Notes: generated by a model from the sequence alone, not told the origin. Positions 8,975-18,232 are shown, counted from the first letter of the stretch. The stretch is DNA of 64,000 nucleotides from Chryseobacterium bernardetii (GCF_003815975.1 NZ_CP033932.1:5251501-5315500), one strand, 5' to 3'. A program made the numbers and translations.

Positions 8975-9832
8975 TTAGTTGTTATTATAAATATCGTTAT
9001 AAGCAAGCATTTTATAATATAACTTAGCTGCAAGGAAAGCTGTTGGCTTAGCCATTGGAGAATCCATCAATTCTACAATATCAAATGCTACTACGTTACA
9101 TTTTTCGAATACTTTTCTTAATAGTTCCAATGTTGGATACCATTGTAATCCACCTGGCTCAGGAGTTCCCGTAGATGGAGCAATTGCAGGATCAAAAGCA
9201 TCAAGGTCAATCGTAATATAAACATTCCCTGAAACTTTTTCCAATACATCATTCACCCAGTTCTCATTGTTAGCGATTTCATGAGCAAAGAATACTCTTC
9301 CTTCCGGTAAATATTGAGCTTCTTCAGCATCCATAGAACGGATTCCCACCTGAACCAGGTTATGCTTCTGGTTAGCTTCAAACACTGCACAAGCGTGGTT
9401 AGAAGTAGAACCGTGGAACTCAGGACGTAAATCTGTATGAGCATCCAGCTGAAGAACAGTAAGGTTTTCAAACTTCTCTCCTACTGCACGGATAGAACCG
9501 ATAGAAACAGAGTGCTCGCCCCCAAATAGCGTGAATACTTTTCCTTCATGGTTCAAAAGCTCCTTTGTTTTCTGATAAACAGCTTCTGTCATTGCTTCTG
9601 GAGTAGAGTTTTCAGAAACTTCTCCAGCTAAATATACTCCCTGAAGGTAAGGTTCAGTTTGCGTTTCAATGTCATAAAGCTCCATATTTTCAGAAGCGTC
9701 TAGGAATAATTCCGGACCTTTATCAGCTCCTTTTCCCCATGTTGAAGTTCCATCGTAAGGAACTGTTACCAACATTACTTTCGAATTCTCTAACGTTGCG
9801 TTTTCCTCGGGAATTCCTGCGTATGTTTTCAT
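8975..9832 (-). CDS. speB: Agmatinase (arginase/ureohydrolase family)
   Basis: Hydrolyses agmatine to putrescine and urea; 285 aa, normal for the family. The binuclear manganese site is complete: His107 (GGEHSVS), Asp130, His132 and Asp134 (DAHTDLR), Asp209 and Asp211 (DLDAFDPAIAPSTGTPEPGG). The agmatinase call over arginase or formimidoylglutamase rests on the short N-terminus, the DAHTDLR sequence and the nearby arginine decarboxylase, which makes agmatine. A HAD gene on the other strand separates the two. A TAnnTTTG box lies 50 bases upstream. Confidence 0.88.
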   Translation of the reverse strand: MKTYAGIPEENATLENSKVMLVTVPYDGTSTWGKGADKGPELFLDASENMELYDIETQTEPYLQGVYLAGEVSENSTPEAMTEAVYQKTKELLNHEGKVFTLFGGEHSVSIGSIRAVGEKFENLTVLQLDAHTDLRPEFHGSTSNHACAVFEANQKHNLVQVGIRSMDAEEAQYLPEGRVFFAHEIANNENWVNDVLEKVSGNVYITIDLDAFDPAIAPSTGTPEPGGLQWYPTLELLRKVFEKCNVVAFDIVELMDSPMAKPTAFLAAKLYYKMLAYNDIYNNN

Positions 9833-9882
9833 ATATAATTATTAATTAAAAAATTAAATGATTGAAAAATTAAAAGATTCGG

Positions 9883-9890
9883 CAAAGATA
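9883..9890 (-). promoter_or_regulatory. Predicted -7 box for agmatinase
   Basis: Minus strand TATCTTTG, exact TAnnTTTG, 50 bases upstream of the ATG at 9832. No convincing TTG at the upstream spacing. Confidence 0.45.
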
Positions 9891-9995
9891 CAAAATAGTA
9901 CCTGAGTTATAGATAATGAACGGTTTGTTATGAATTTTTAACCTTCCTTGCTATTTTTTAAATGCTTAAATCTTTCAATGTTTAAATTTTAAAGT

Positions 9996-10003
9996 TATTT
10001 TTG
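9996..10003 (+). promoter_or_regulatory. Predicted -7 box for the HAD gene
   Basis: TATTTTTG, exact TAnnTTTG. Its last three bases are an in-frame TTG that could be mistaken for a start; the ATG at 10019 lies 15 bases beyond the box and is the better start. Confidence 0.5.
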
Positions 10004-10018
10004 TACAAAACTTTTAAT

Positions 10019-10678
10019 ATGTCTTTAAAAGCTGTTCTTTTCGATATGGATGGGGTAATTGTAGACACAGAGCCATTGCATAGAAAAGCCTATTTCAAAA
10101 CGTTTGATGAATTGGAAATTGCAGTTTCCGAAGATCTATACACTTCTTTTACAGGTGCCTCCACCAAAAGGTTTTGTGAAACATTAATCAGCCAGTTTGA
10201 TCTGAATCAGACGCATGAGGCCATTGCAGGAATCAAAAGATCCCATTTTAAAGATTATTTTTATAATGACGATAAATTTGATCTGATCCCCGGAGTAAGA
10301 AACCTTATTCAGCATTATCATGAAAACGGAATCAAGCTTATTTTAGCTTCTTCAGCCACCATGACAACCATCAATATGGTATTTGAGAAGTTCGCATTGG
10401 AAAAATATTTCAGTGGAAAGATCAGTGGCGCAGATTTGAAGGAATCCAAACCTCATCCTGAAGTTTTCCTTCTGGCTGCTGAAATGGCAGGTGAACCTGT
10501 TGAAAACTGTATGGTAATTGAAGATTCTACAAATGGAATTCTGGCTGCCCACAGAGCTAAGATCTTCTGTGCTGCTTACAGAAGCCCACATTCAAAAAAC
10601 CAGGATTATACATTGGCAGACACGGTGGTTTCCGATTATGAGGATCTTGAACTTGACAAAATTTCAAAATACTTTTAA
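10019..10678 (+). CDS. HAD-superfamily phosphatase/phosphomutase (beta-phosphoglucomutase-like)
   Basis: Cytoplasmic HAD hydrolase of 219 aa from the ATG at 10019. Four HAD motifs are clear: DMDGVIVDTEPL (motif I, two catalytic Asp), LASSA (motif II Ser), ESKPHPE (motif III Lys) and VIEDSTNGILAA (motif IV acidic pair). The four-helix cap lies between motifs I and II, as in beta-phosphoglucomutase and DOG phosphatases. Substrate is probably a small sugar phosphate but cannot be named. It is convergent with speA, sharing a bidirectional terminator, and divergent from speB. Confidence 0.85.
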   Translation: MSLKAVLFDMDGVIVDTEPLHRKAYFKTFDELEIAVSEDLYTSFTGASTKRFCETLISQFDLNQTHEAIAGIKRSHFKDYFYNDDKFDLIPGVRNLIQHYHENGIKLILASSATMTTINMVFEKFALEKYFSGKISGADLKESKPHPEVFLLAAEMAGEPVENCMVIEDSTNGILAAHRAKIFCAAYRSPHSKNQDYTLADTVVSDYEDLELDKISKYF

Positions 10679-10682
10679 ATAA

Positions 10683-10714
10683 AAAAGCTCTCAGATTCTA
10701 TTCTGAGAGCTTTT
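10683..10714. terminator. Bidirectional terminator between HAD gene and speA
   Basis: Perfect 12-bp stem AAAAGCTCTCAG/CTGAGAGCTTTT with an 8-base loop; T-rich on both strands. Confidence 0.85.
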
Positions 10715-10747
10715 GTTTTGTATAAGTTTTAGCTAAGCCTGTTCGAA

Positions 10748-12142
10748 TTATTTGTATCCAAGAAGTCTCAATACATCTTCCGGTTCCTGTTTTTCACGGA
10801 AAATTTCGTACTGTAACTCGCCGTTTTCATCTTTTTGGATCAAGACGTGTCTTGGCTGAGGCATTAAGCAATGGTGTACTCCACCATAACCACCTATCGT
10901 TTCCTGATAAGCACCCGTATGGAAGAATCCGATGTACAAAGGTTTCGTATCGCTGAAAACCGGCAGATAAATAGCATTCGTATGCTGCTCAGAGTTGTAG
11001 TAGTCATCTGAATCACATGTTAATCCACCTAAGAATACTCTCTCATAAGTATCTTCCCAACGGTTTAGCGGAAGCATGATAAAGTGTCTTGAGATTGCCC
11101 ATGTATCAGGAAGAGTGGTCATGAAAGAAGAGTCGATCATATTCCACTTCTCTCTGTCGTTCTGACGTTTCTGAGAGATGATTTTATAAAGGTTAGCTCC
11201 ACTTTCTCCAACGGTAAAACTTCCGAATTCTGTATAGATGTTTGGCTCTTCTACTCCTTCCTCTTCACAGAATTTTTTGATCTGAGAAACAATTTCTTCT
11301 ACCATATACTGGTAATCGTAATCAAAATTCAGGGAAGTTTTGATTGGGAATCCACCACCAATATTCAATGAATCTACTTCAGGAGCAATTTTTTTCAGAC
11401 GGGCATATACACGAAGACATTTGTATAATTCGTTCCAATAATATGATGTATCCTTAATCCCTGTATTAATGAAGAAATGAAGCATTTTCAATCTTGCATT
11501 CGGATGTTCAGCAATCTTTTGGCTGTAGTATGGAATGATATCTTTATATCCGATTCCTAATCTTGAGGTATAAAATTCGAACTTCGGTTCTTCTTCAGAA
11601 GCAATTCTGATCCCGATATTGAATGTAGAATCTATACTTTCTGTAAGTTTATCCAATTCACGGTAATTATCCAGAATCGGAGTAATGTTTTCAAAACCAC
11701 TGTTGATCATATCTGAAATTTTTGTCAGATAATCATCTGTTTTGAATCCATTACAGATCACTTCAATGTTTTTATCTACTTTCTCTTTTTCATAAAGAGA
11801 CTTTACAATATCCATGTCATAAGCAGAAGAAGTTTCAATAGAAATTTCGTTTTTCAATGCTTCTTCCAATACGAAATTGAAATGACTGGATTTTGTACAG
11901 TAACAGTAAGTATAACTCTTTTTATATTCAGTTTTTTCAAAAGCTTCTTTAAACCAGCTTTTCGCTTTCTGGATATTTTGAGAAATTCTCGGCAGATAGC
12001 TAATCTTTAGCGGAGTGCCAAATTGTTCAACTACTTCCATCAATGGAACGTCGTGAAACAACAAATTGTTCTCAGAAACATTAAATTCCTCTGTAGGAAA
12101 ATATAATGTCTGATCAATAAGTTCCGAGTACTTTATTTTCAT
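10748..12142 (-). CDS. speA: Biosynthetic arginine decarboxylase, short fold-III PLP form
   Basis: Decarboxylates arginine to agmatine, the first step to putrescine with SpeB. At 464 aa it is much shorter than E. coli SpeA (658 aa) but typical for Bacteroidota. Visible features: PLP lysine Lys84 (CYCTKSSH, in the position of the usual YAxKAN), the barrel's phosphate-binding GGG at 262-264, and the C-terminal partner-active-site motif CDSDD (Cys376, Asp377) of alanine-racemase-fold decarboxylases. The N-terminal segment MEVVEQFGTPLKISYLP matches the family entry strand. Diaminopimelate or carboxynorspermidine decarboxylase are relatives, but the neighbouring agmatinase favours arginine. Confidence 0.83.
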   Translation of the reverse strand: MKIKYSELIDQTLYFPTEEFNVSENNLLFHDVPLMEVVEQFGTPLKISYLPRISQNIQKAKSWFKEAFEKTEYKKSYTYCYCTKSSHFNFVLEEALKNEISIETSSAYDMDIVKSLYEKEKVDKNIEVICNGFKTDDYLTKISDMINSGFENITPILDNYRELDKLTESIDSTFNIGIRIASEEEPKFEFYTSRLGIGYKDIIPYYSQKIAEHPNARLKMLHFFINTGIKDTSYYWNELYKCLRVYARLKKIAPEVDSLNIGGGFPIKTSLNFDYDYQYMVEEIVSQIKKFCEEEGVEEPNIYTEFGSFTVGESGANLYKIISQKRQNDREKWNMIDSSFMTTLPDTWAISRHFIMLPLNRWEDTYERVFLGGLTCDSDDYYNSEQHTNAIYLPVFSDTKPLYIGFFHTGAYQETIGGYGGVHHCLMPQPRHVLIQKDENGELQYEIFREKQEPEDVLRLLGYK

Positions 12143-12264
12143 TTCTAAACAAGTGAATTAAGAAATGCAAAATTGCTAAAAAAGTTTGGTTTTTAGATGT
12201 TAAAATTATTATAATTTTAAATAATGCTCCAATATTCTGTTTTATAAAAATTTACAGCTGATAA

Positions 12265-13140
12265 TCAATGGGTAAACTTTTGGATATATTGAGTTCTCCG
12301 GGCCTCAGAAATGCCTAATACCTGCTGAATATAGGCATCTGTAGAACCATATTTTTTATCGATCTCCCTAAAAGCCGCATCAAGATATCTTTTTTCTACC
12401 CAACTTAACTTTTCCAAAACCTGCAAATCCATGTTTGGATATAAGAAATGTAAATTGTTTGCCAGCCTTAATCTTTTCTCTACCAAAGGTTTCCTGAAAT
12501 TATTAGATAAAAGGTATTCATTATAGATCGTTTCTTTGTCGAACTTCAATATGGTCAGGATTAAAGCCGTAACGATTCCGGTCCTGTCTTTTCCAGCAGT
12601 ACAGTGGTACAGAATAGGTTTATCAGAATCAAGAATCTCTGTAATGATTGTTTTTATCGTCTGTGGATTTTCCGTAACATATTCACGGTAGAAACCGATC
12701 ATTCTTTGGTCTGCATCAGAAGCATTTACTTTTCCTTTCAGAACCAGTTTTCTGGCTTGTGATAACTGATCTCCTTCATCTTCAAAAGCTGAATATTTCT
12801 TATAGGTGATCCCATTCGGAAGATGATCAGGTTTTTCAGAAATCTCTTTTGAATTCCTTAAATCTATAATTTCAGAAATTCCCAGTTTCCCCAATTCATC
12901 AAATGATTTCTTTTTAAATTGATGAAGATGGGCACTTCTGTACAGCATTCCTTCTTTTAAAGTTCGTCCTTCTGTATTTTTAATATTGCCTACCGCCCGG
13001 AAATTATGAACTTTTTTGATCCTAATCACTTTTTCCACTTCATTTTTACCATATTCCGGGGCTTCAAAATGCTGTGTTTGGCATGAGAACATACAGCATA
13101 ATGAAATCGTAATAACTGATATTTTGATTAATTTACTCAA
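12265..13140 (-). CDS. Tyrosine/dual-specificity phosphatase-like lipoprotein
   Basis: Predicted envelope phosphatase of about 291 aa, with the CX5R signature HCTAGKDRTG (Cys nucleophile, Arg for phosphate binding) at about residue 180, as in bacterial Tyr_phosphatase family 3 proteins. A DLRNSKE stretch supplies the usual upstream Asp/Arg. The start is uncertain. A TTG at 13140 gives a normal lipoprotein signal (MSKLIKISV...CCMFSC). A longer frame from a TTG at 13170 begins inside a dispersed repeat also found at 8011-8059 and adds an odd YLLWLNKK leader, so I prefer the shorter form. Substrate may be phosphotyrosine, phosphoinositide or another phosphoester. Confidence 0.8.
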   Translation of the reverse strand: MSKLIKISVITISLCCMFSCQTQHFEAPEYGKNEVEKVIRIKKVHNFRAVGNIKNTEGRTLKEGMLYRSAHLHQFKKKSFDELGKLGISEIIDLRNSKEISEKPDHLPNGITYKKYSAFEDEGDQLSQARKLVLKGKVNASDADQRMIGFYREYVTENPQTIKTIITEILDSDKPILYHCTAGKDRTGIVTALILTILKFDKETIYNEYLLSNNFRKPLVEKRLRLANNLHFLYPNMDLQVLEKLSWVEKRYLDAAFREIDKKYGSTDAYIQQVLGISEARRTQYIQKFTH

Positions 13141-13149
13141 TGGCTTTTT

Positions 13150-13199
13150 GTTTAACCACAAAAGGTACAAAAGTCTTTGAACACTTAAGTTCTTTTTTA
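13150..13199 (-). repeat. Dispersed imperfect repeat, copy 2
   Basis: Minus strand reads a sequence closely matching 8011-8059, with the core CTTTTGTACCTTTTGTGGTTAAA. It lies just upstream of, or overlaps, the start of the phosphatase gene. Confidence 0.55.
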
Positions 13200-13384
13200 A
13201 AGCTATTCTACATTTATGGTTTTCAAAAAAACTAACGTGTTATTCTAAAGCATATTTTGAGCTTATTTAACTGAACTACAGTGTTTCTAAATAAGCCTTT
13301 ATAACTTTTGTGGTTTAAGATTTATTTTAAGTTTTGGCTAAAGCAATGGAGTTTAGTTACTTATTGAACAGACTAAAGCCCCAA

Positions 13385-14014
13385 TCACAAATAATTTTTC
13401 CCGATAAAAATCAACAGATCTCCTGTTTCATAGGTAATGGAAACCTCATCTTCAACCGCAAAATTACGGGTTCCGATTCTTGAAATAATATTCAAACTTC
13501 CGCTATCCAAAGGCCAGTTCAATCCCTTTGTGGTAATATTTTCAGCTGTAGGAAACGGATACAGGGAAACCATTTTATCTTTTATTCCTTTTAGCGTAAA
13601 GTGTTTAGGAATGAAATAATATTCTGAAAACTCATCATAAAACTTCACTTCCAATTTATTTTTAAAAGCATACGCAACCGTCAGGTTTCCTAAAAAGTGA
13701 TCCTGCTCACCTCCGCTTCCGCCAAAAACATCTACATTTTTCCCTCCTTTCTCCATAATAATATCCAGTGCTTTATAAAAATCTGTCTGATTCTGGTCTG
13801 GCGTATGGATAAATTTTTCATGATAAATATTTTCATCTGATCCGGAATGGGAATCAAAATCACCGGAAATAAAATCCAGTTTATCTAAAGGAAAACCCAT
13901 TCTTTTTAAATAATGAAAAGCGCCGTCTGTGCAGGCAATCAAATCATAAGTTTCAGGATTGGGTAAAGATTTCGGAGCATCTCCGTTGATGAAAAGTAAT
14001 ACTTTATCTCTCAT
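13385..14014 (-). CDS. Thiamine pyrophosphokinase
   Basis: Transfers pyrophosphate from ATP to thiamine, giving thiamine diphosphate. 209 aa from the ATG at 14014 (MRDKVLLFINGD). Family motifs are present: CTDGAFHYL, DFISGDFDS, a QNQTDFYKAL acidic site, and GGSGGEQDHFLGN, where the family's GxRxDH is EQDH here. The C-terminal beta-sandwich contains the thiamine-binding end LDSGSLNIISR. Its first 11 bases overlap the end of the cobalamin adenosyltransferase gene, so the two are translationally coupled. A start nine codons upstream is possible but would deepen the overlap. Confidence 0.87.
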   Translation of the reverse strand: MRDKVLLFINGDAPKSLPNPETYDLIACTDGAFHYLKRMGFPLDKLDFISGDFDSHSGSDENIYHEKFIHTPDQNQTDFYKALDIIMEKGGKNVDVFGGSGGEQDHFLGNLTVAYAFKNKLEVKFYDEFSEYYFIPKHFTLKGIKDKMVSLYPFPTAENITTKGLNWPLDSGSLNIISRIGTRNFAVEDEVSITYETGDLLIFIGKNYL

Positions 14015-14573
14015 TCGGGTTCCAGTATTCTTCCGGTTCATTGTTCAGTTTTGAAATATATCTTGCCAATACAAAAAGATAATCTGATAATCTGTTTAAA
14101 TATTTAATCAATTCCGGACGTACTTCTTCAGATTCATTTAAAAATACCAATGAACGTTCTGCTCTTCTGCAGATGGTTCTTGCAGCATGTAAGAATGTTG
14201 CAGATTTTCCCCCGCCGGGAAGAATAAAATACTGAAGAGGTTCAAGCTTTTCATCAAAGGCATCCATCCATTGCTCCAGTTCTTCAATTTCTGTTTCCGA
14301 AATAATGATCGGAAGACGTGATTTTCCGTTAGCCAGCATCAGTTTATCTACAGGTGTTGCGGCTTCTGAACCTACCGTGAATAAATCAAACTGAATTTTT
14401 TTCAGCTGTCTCAACACTTCTTCATCTTCAATATGACTTTTTACAATCCCGATGAAAGAATTCAGTTCATCTATATTTCCGTAGCTGTCCACTCTTGCAC
14501 TGGCTTTGGAAACTCTTGTTCCGCCGTATAGTGCCGTTTGGCCTTTATCTCCTGTTTTTGTATAAATTTTCAT
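14004..14573 (-). CDS. Cob(I)yrinic acid a,c-diamide adenosyltransferase, PduO type
   Basis: Adenosylates corrinoid to make coenzyme B12 from ATP; 189 aa from the ATG at 14573, the normal PduO-domain length. The ATP-binding N-terminus YTKTGDKGQTALYGGTRVSK is clear, as are RVDSYGNIDELNS and the C-terminal RRAERSL helix with the conserved Arg pair. A longer frame from a TTG at 14600 adds nine unsupported residues. It overlaps thiamine pyrophosphokinase by 11 bases and follows a TonB receptor. It implies that the host uses adenosylcobalamin enzymes. No cobalamin riboswitch was seen nearby. Confidence 0.9.
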   Translation of the reverse strand: MKIYTKTGDKGQTALYGGTRVSKASARVDSYGNIDELNSFIGIVKSHIEDEEVLRQLKKIQFDLFTVGSEAATPVDKLMLANGKSRLPIIISETEIEELEQWMDAFDEKLEPLQYFILPGGGKSATFLHAARTICRRAERSLVFLNESEEVRPELIKYLNRLSDYLFVLARYISKLNNEPEEYWNPNER

Positions 14574-14766
14574 ACTACTAAAATACCTTTTTTTGGACAA
14601 TATGAAAAGTAAAATTTAGCAATAACTTCCTATCCTATGTGAAAAAATAATTAACTGACATTAGAAATAATGCCAGTTAATATTTGCATACGCAGCTTTA
14701 TATTTTTTGAGACCACTTTGTTTCTATTAAGAATGATCACACAAGTGCCAATCCTTTATTTATAGA

Positions 14767-17187
14767 TTAAAAAGTATAATTAACATTTAACTGAAAAGTT
14801 GTTCCGTTAAATCCAAACTGATTCACTTCCCAAGGATATTTGAACCTTCCTCCAAGATCAGTTACTACATCTCCTTTGCTATCTATAACATCCGGATAGA
14901 TGTTAAATAGATTATTTACGACTCCGGAAACTTTAAGATCATTCGTAATTTTATATGTCAAAACTATATCTGTTACTACCTTACCAGAAAATGTCTGATC
15001 TTTAGCCGGATCAGTTGCATGTTGCCATGCAACAGAACCAAAGTAAGTATTATTTAAGTTAAAATTAAACTTTGTAATGTCATAGGAAAGACTAAGAATC
15101 ATTTTTGTTTTTGGTCTTGCAGAGGTAATTCTGGATTGTTCTTTTCTATCAAAAAAGTTTTCTGAGTAACCATTTTTAGCTAAAATAGACGGAACGGCAA
15201 TATTATCTACTATTTTAGTTTCGTTATAATTGAAAGCAGCAATAACTCCCAATCTTCCTTTGCCAATAGCGGAAGTATAATAATTAGCTACCAAATCTAC
15301 TCCCTCAGTAACTGTATTTACAGCATTGGTGAAAAATTTCAAGGAGGTTATTTTATTATTGTTTAATATTACTTCCACAGGGTTTGTTGTATCCGGACTA
15401 CCCGGAGCACCCGTTTTATAACCAATATCTCCTGAGAAAAGTACCCGGTCCTTAATTTTTATTCTATAATAATCTGCCGTAATAGTCAGATTTTTAAAAG
15501 GTTTTACGGCCAGTCCCCCGGTAATATTAAAGGCTTTTTCAGCATTTAATTTTGGTACACCAAGATCAGATCTTACAATCTGAGAGTCATTATTAAAAGT
15601 ACCCTGATTAGCTACAGTATTCCCAGTAATTTTGGTTTGAACATTGGAATAATAAATCTGGTGTAATGAAGGTGCCCGAAATCCTGTAGAAACTGAACCA
15701 CGGAAAACTAATTTATCATCCAGCAACTTATATCTTGCGTTTCCTTTCCAGGAAACATTATTTCCAAAATCACTAAAGTTTTCATATCTCACAGTTCCTC
15801 CAAGTAAAAGGTCTTTTGTAACATCCCATTCAGCATTCATATAAGCTCCGATATTCTGTCGGTTTTTATTAACTTCATTTTGAGGCTGCAATCCCGGGAA
15901 TGATTCTGCACCACTTCCTATATAAGATGCTTCTTCTCCTGCCTTCGCCTGATAGTTTTCGTTACGTACTTCTGCTCCGGCACCTAAGACAAACGCACCA
16001 AAATCCCGGCTGATATCTATGTTTCCTATAATATTACTGAACTGATGACCTCCTGCTTTAAAGCGGGTTGGTGAATTTCCACCTAAAGAGGTATTAATGG
16101 TATTTCCTACAACATAATCAACTGCATTAGAGCCAAAGGTGGCACTCCCATCAAAACTCCATTTTCCAAACATACCTTTCCACCCGGAGGTTAAATTATA
16201 ATCATAAACATCTGTCTTAAATTCCGGCTGAAACCCGTTGTAGGGCTGTCCTTTTGGAGTTAACAAACCAAAATCTGAAGGCACCCAATAAGGTGTTCTA
16301 TACAAAGCATAACTAGTCCCGTTTCTGTAAGTTGTACCGCCAAAAGCATAAAATTTACCGGTTTCACCTGTTGGTAACTCAAAATTGACAAACATATTAG
16401 CAACTTTTGTCTCCGGTTGCCCTATGATCATTCCTAAACCAGGATTAGCCTGCGTCCAGGCATTATCCACACCAAAAAGTTCATCTTTTGTAGCAGAACC
16501 TGCACGGTTAGTTTTATTTTGCAAAGAATATCCCAATGTAAGGTTCAAACTTCCATTTTTGGCAACTCTGATTCCTGTATTAAAATCTGCACCGATATTA
16601 AAGCCGTCTCCTTTTGAAGTAATCCCTGAAAAAAGATTGACCGTGCTTTTTCCAACACTGTTCTTAAGAATAATATTGATCACTCCCGCAATAGCATCGG
16701 AGCCATATTGTGCAGATGCGCCATCTCTCAAAACCTCTACATTCTGTAAGGCGGCCGACGGAATACTTTTCAGATCTGTACCTACTTCACCTTTTCCCGG
16801 TGTATCATTTACATAAATCAGGGCACTTTGGTTTTTTCTTTTATTATTTACTAAAACTAATGTTCTGGATGGACCCAATCCTCTTAAATCTGCCGGGTCA
16901 AAATGAGCCGTTGCATCAGAAACAGTTTGTTGTGATGAATTAAAAGATGGGACAGCATAGGTTAAAGCCTTATCAAAAGTAATTTGCCCTGTGGATTTCA
17001 ATTGTACTGCAGAAATGTTATCAATAGGAATTGCTGAGGTAATGATGGTTCTGGGCTTAGTTCTACCCGTGGTAACCACAACTTCATCTATATTATTTTG
17101 TTTTATGCTATCCTGAGCATATCCCATAGCACCAGCTCCGCTTAATACTAATGCATAGATTTTTTTATTTAATAAATCCTTTTTCAT
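14767..17187 (-). CDS. TonB-dependent outer-membrane receptor
   Basis: 806-aa active-transport receptor. Signal peptide is about residues 1-25 (ending MGYAQ); a TonB-box-like DEVVVTTGR sits just after it. The plug domain is clear (FDKALTYAVPSFNSSQQTVS; LRGLGPSRTLVLVNNKRK; VEVLRDGASAQYGSDAIAGV), followed by a barrel ending in an aromatic residue (QLNVNYTF). No CarboxypepD_reg domain, so it is not SusC-like. This plug type is widespread in Bacteroidota and Proteobacteria and its substrate is usually unassigned. The downstream vitamin genes hint at a cofactor, but the 190-base gap makes co-transcription uncertain. A good promoter lies upstream. Confidence 0.88.
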   Translation of the reverse strand: MKKDLLNKKIYALVLSGAGAMGYAQDSIKQNNIDEVVVTTGRTKPRTIITSAIPIDNISAVQLKSTGQITFDKALTYAVPSFNSSQQTVSDATAHFDPADLRGLGPSRTLVLVNNKRKNQSALIYVNDTPGKGEVGTDLKSIPSAALQNVEVLRDGASAQYGSDAIAGVINIILKNSVGKSTVNLFSGITSKGDGFNIGADFNTGIRVAKNGSLNLTLGYSLQNKTNRAGSATKDELFGVDNAWTQANPGLGMIIGQPETKVANMFVNFELPTGETGKFYAFGGTTYRNGTSYALYRTPYWVPSDFGLLTPKGQPYNGFQPEFKTDVYDYNLTSGWKGMFGKWSFDGSATFGSNAVDYVVGNTINTSLGGNSPTRFKAGGHQFSNIIGNIDISRDFGAFVLGAGAEVRNENYQAKAGEEASYIGSGAESFPGLQPQNEVNKNRQNIGAYMNAEWDVTKDLLLGGTVRYENFSDFGNNVSWKGNARYKLLDDKLVFRGSVSTGFRAPSLHQIYYSNVQTKITGNTVANQGTFNNDSQIVRSDLGVPKLNAEKAFNITGGLAVKPFKNLTITADYYRIKIKDRVLFSGDIGYKTGAPGSPDTTNPVEVILNNNKITSLKFFTNAVNTVTEGVDLVANYYTSAIGKGRLGVIAAFNYNETKIVDNIAVPSILAKNGYSENFFDRKEQSRITSARPKTKMILSLSYDITKFNFNLNNTYFGSVAWQHATDPAKDQTFSGKVVTDIVLTYKITNDLKVSGVVNNLFNIYPDVIDSKGDVVTDLGGRFKYPWEVNQFGFNGTTFQLNVNYTF

Positions 17188-17243
17188 ACCATTGTTATTA
17201 ATTGAATAAATTTAGTAAAAAAATAAATATTAAATACAAAAAT

Positions 17244-17271
17244 CAAATATATAATGAAAAATTCGCTTCAA
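17244..17271 (-). promoter_or_regulatory. Predicted promoter of the TonB receptor
   Basis: Minus strand TTG, 17 bases, TATATTTG: both elements match the flavobacterial consensus. The box ends about 56 bases before the ATG at 17187. Confidence 0.6.
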
Positions 17272-17480
17272 TATCACATAAACGTTATTGCTTTAAAAAA
17301 TAAGATTGATTTAAAATATAAAGGTTTTTATTAATAATTTGAAAAAAAAATACAGCAATAAACTCCTATATAAAAAAATGATTAGTCAACATTAGGAATA
17401 AGCATAATTTCATTTTTCCGACAAGTAGTTTTCTGACAGATTGAGATGGCTTCTCATATGGCTCGCAATGGCTATGTACA

Positions 17481-17507
17481 AAAACGGCCGGCAAAAGCCG
17501 GCCAATC
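17481..17507 (-). terminator. Terminator of the lipoprotein gene
   Basis: Perfect GGCCGGC - TTTT - GCCGGCC hairpin on the minus strand, followed by GTTTTTG. Confidence 0.88.
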
Positions 17508-17511
17508 CAAA

Positions 17512-18096
17512 TTATTTATTTACCTCTACATACTGTATGATGGTCTGATTTTTGGGGTTGTAGATAATAGTACTACTTTTAGGGAATCTTTTCAGTTTAT
17601 AATACTGGATACTTTTGTCTGTTTTAATATCTTCTAAAAAGCTTGTATCAAAGGTATTATCTGGCAGAAATTTTGCAAGAAGGCTTATTTTACTGATTAT
17701 ACTCTGTCCATCAATTTTTCTTGCTGTTTTATCTGATTTTCCTTCATTGGGAGTAGGCTGTTTTTCTAAGAAAGGAAGTACTACTGCGATATCTGCTTTG
17801 TATTTAAAGATATATGCCTCTGTACCTGTGGGAAGCTTTATTTTTTTCCCTTTTTCTTCTGAAATCATATCAGCTCCTGCATTTGGAAAAACGGTATTGA
17901 ACTTTACATCCTCAGAATTAGTGAATGAATTAATAGATTCGTTCACCGTTTTCTTAACAGTTTCTTCTACTGCCTGCTGGGCTTTCTGCTGCACTTTTTC
18001 TTTGGTTTCCTGAACCGTCTGATCTATTTTTTCTTCAATTTTATTGCATGATACTAATAAAAGAGTGGCCATTACAGGCAAAATATACTTCTTCAT
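17512..18096 (-). CDS. Hypothetical lipoprotein with amphipathic helix
   Basis: 194-aa predicted lipoprotein from the ATG at 18096; an ATG five codons earlier is possible. The signal MKKYILPVMATLLLVSC has a clear lipobox. About 45 residues rich in Glu, Lys, Gln and Val follow (IEEKIDQTVQETKEKVQQKA and on), which should form a long amphipathic helix or coiled coil. The rest is a mixed alpha/beta region without a motif I recognise. It is monocistronic, with a strong terminator. No function can be assigned. Confidence 0.7.
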   Translation of the reverse strand: MKKYILPVMATLLLVSCNKIEEKIDQTVQETKEKVQQKAQQAVEETVKKTVNESINSFTNSEDVKFNTVFPNAGADMISEEKGKKIKLPTGTEAYIFKYKADIAVVLPFLEKQPTPNEGKSDKTARKIDGQSIISKISLLAKFLPDNTFDTSFLEDIKTDKSIQYYKLKRFPKSSTIIYNPKNQTIIQYVEVNK

Positions 18097-18232
18097 AATT
18101 CTAATAATCATTTTTCTTTTTATTAATATACTTTCCTTAAACGGAAAAGTACTCTTTAATATTTTAGCAAAGAAATAAAATATTTTTCATCATCAAAAAT
18201 CCTACTGACAAACTGTTGTCATAACCTGCTCT

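Larger units (their letters stand above)
17188..17511. other. Intergenic region, 324 bases
   Basis: AT-rich stretch between the TonB receptor start and a lipoprotein stop. It holds the receptor promoter (17244-17271) and the lipoprotein terminator (17481-17507). I see no riboswitch, no RNA gene and no coding frame with family features. Confidence 0.6.

Noticed and set aside
13140..17511. Cobalamin or thiamine (TPP) riboswitch near the TonB receptor, adenosyltransferase and thiamine kinase genes
   Set aside because: I looked for the conserved cores in the upstream gaps and saw none; the region is plain AT-rich sequence.
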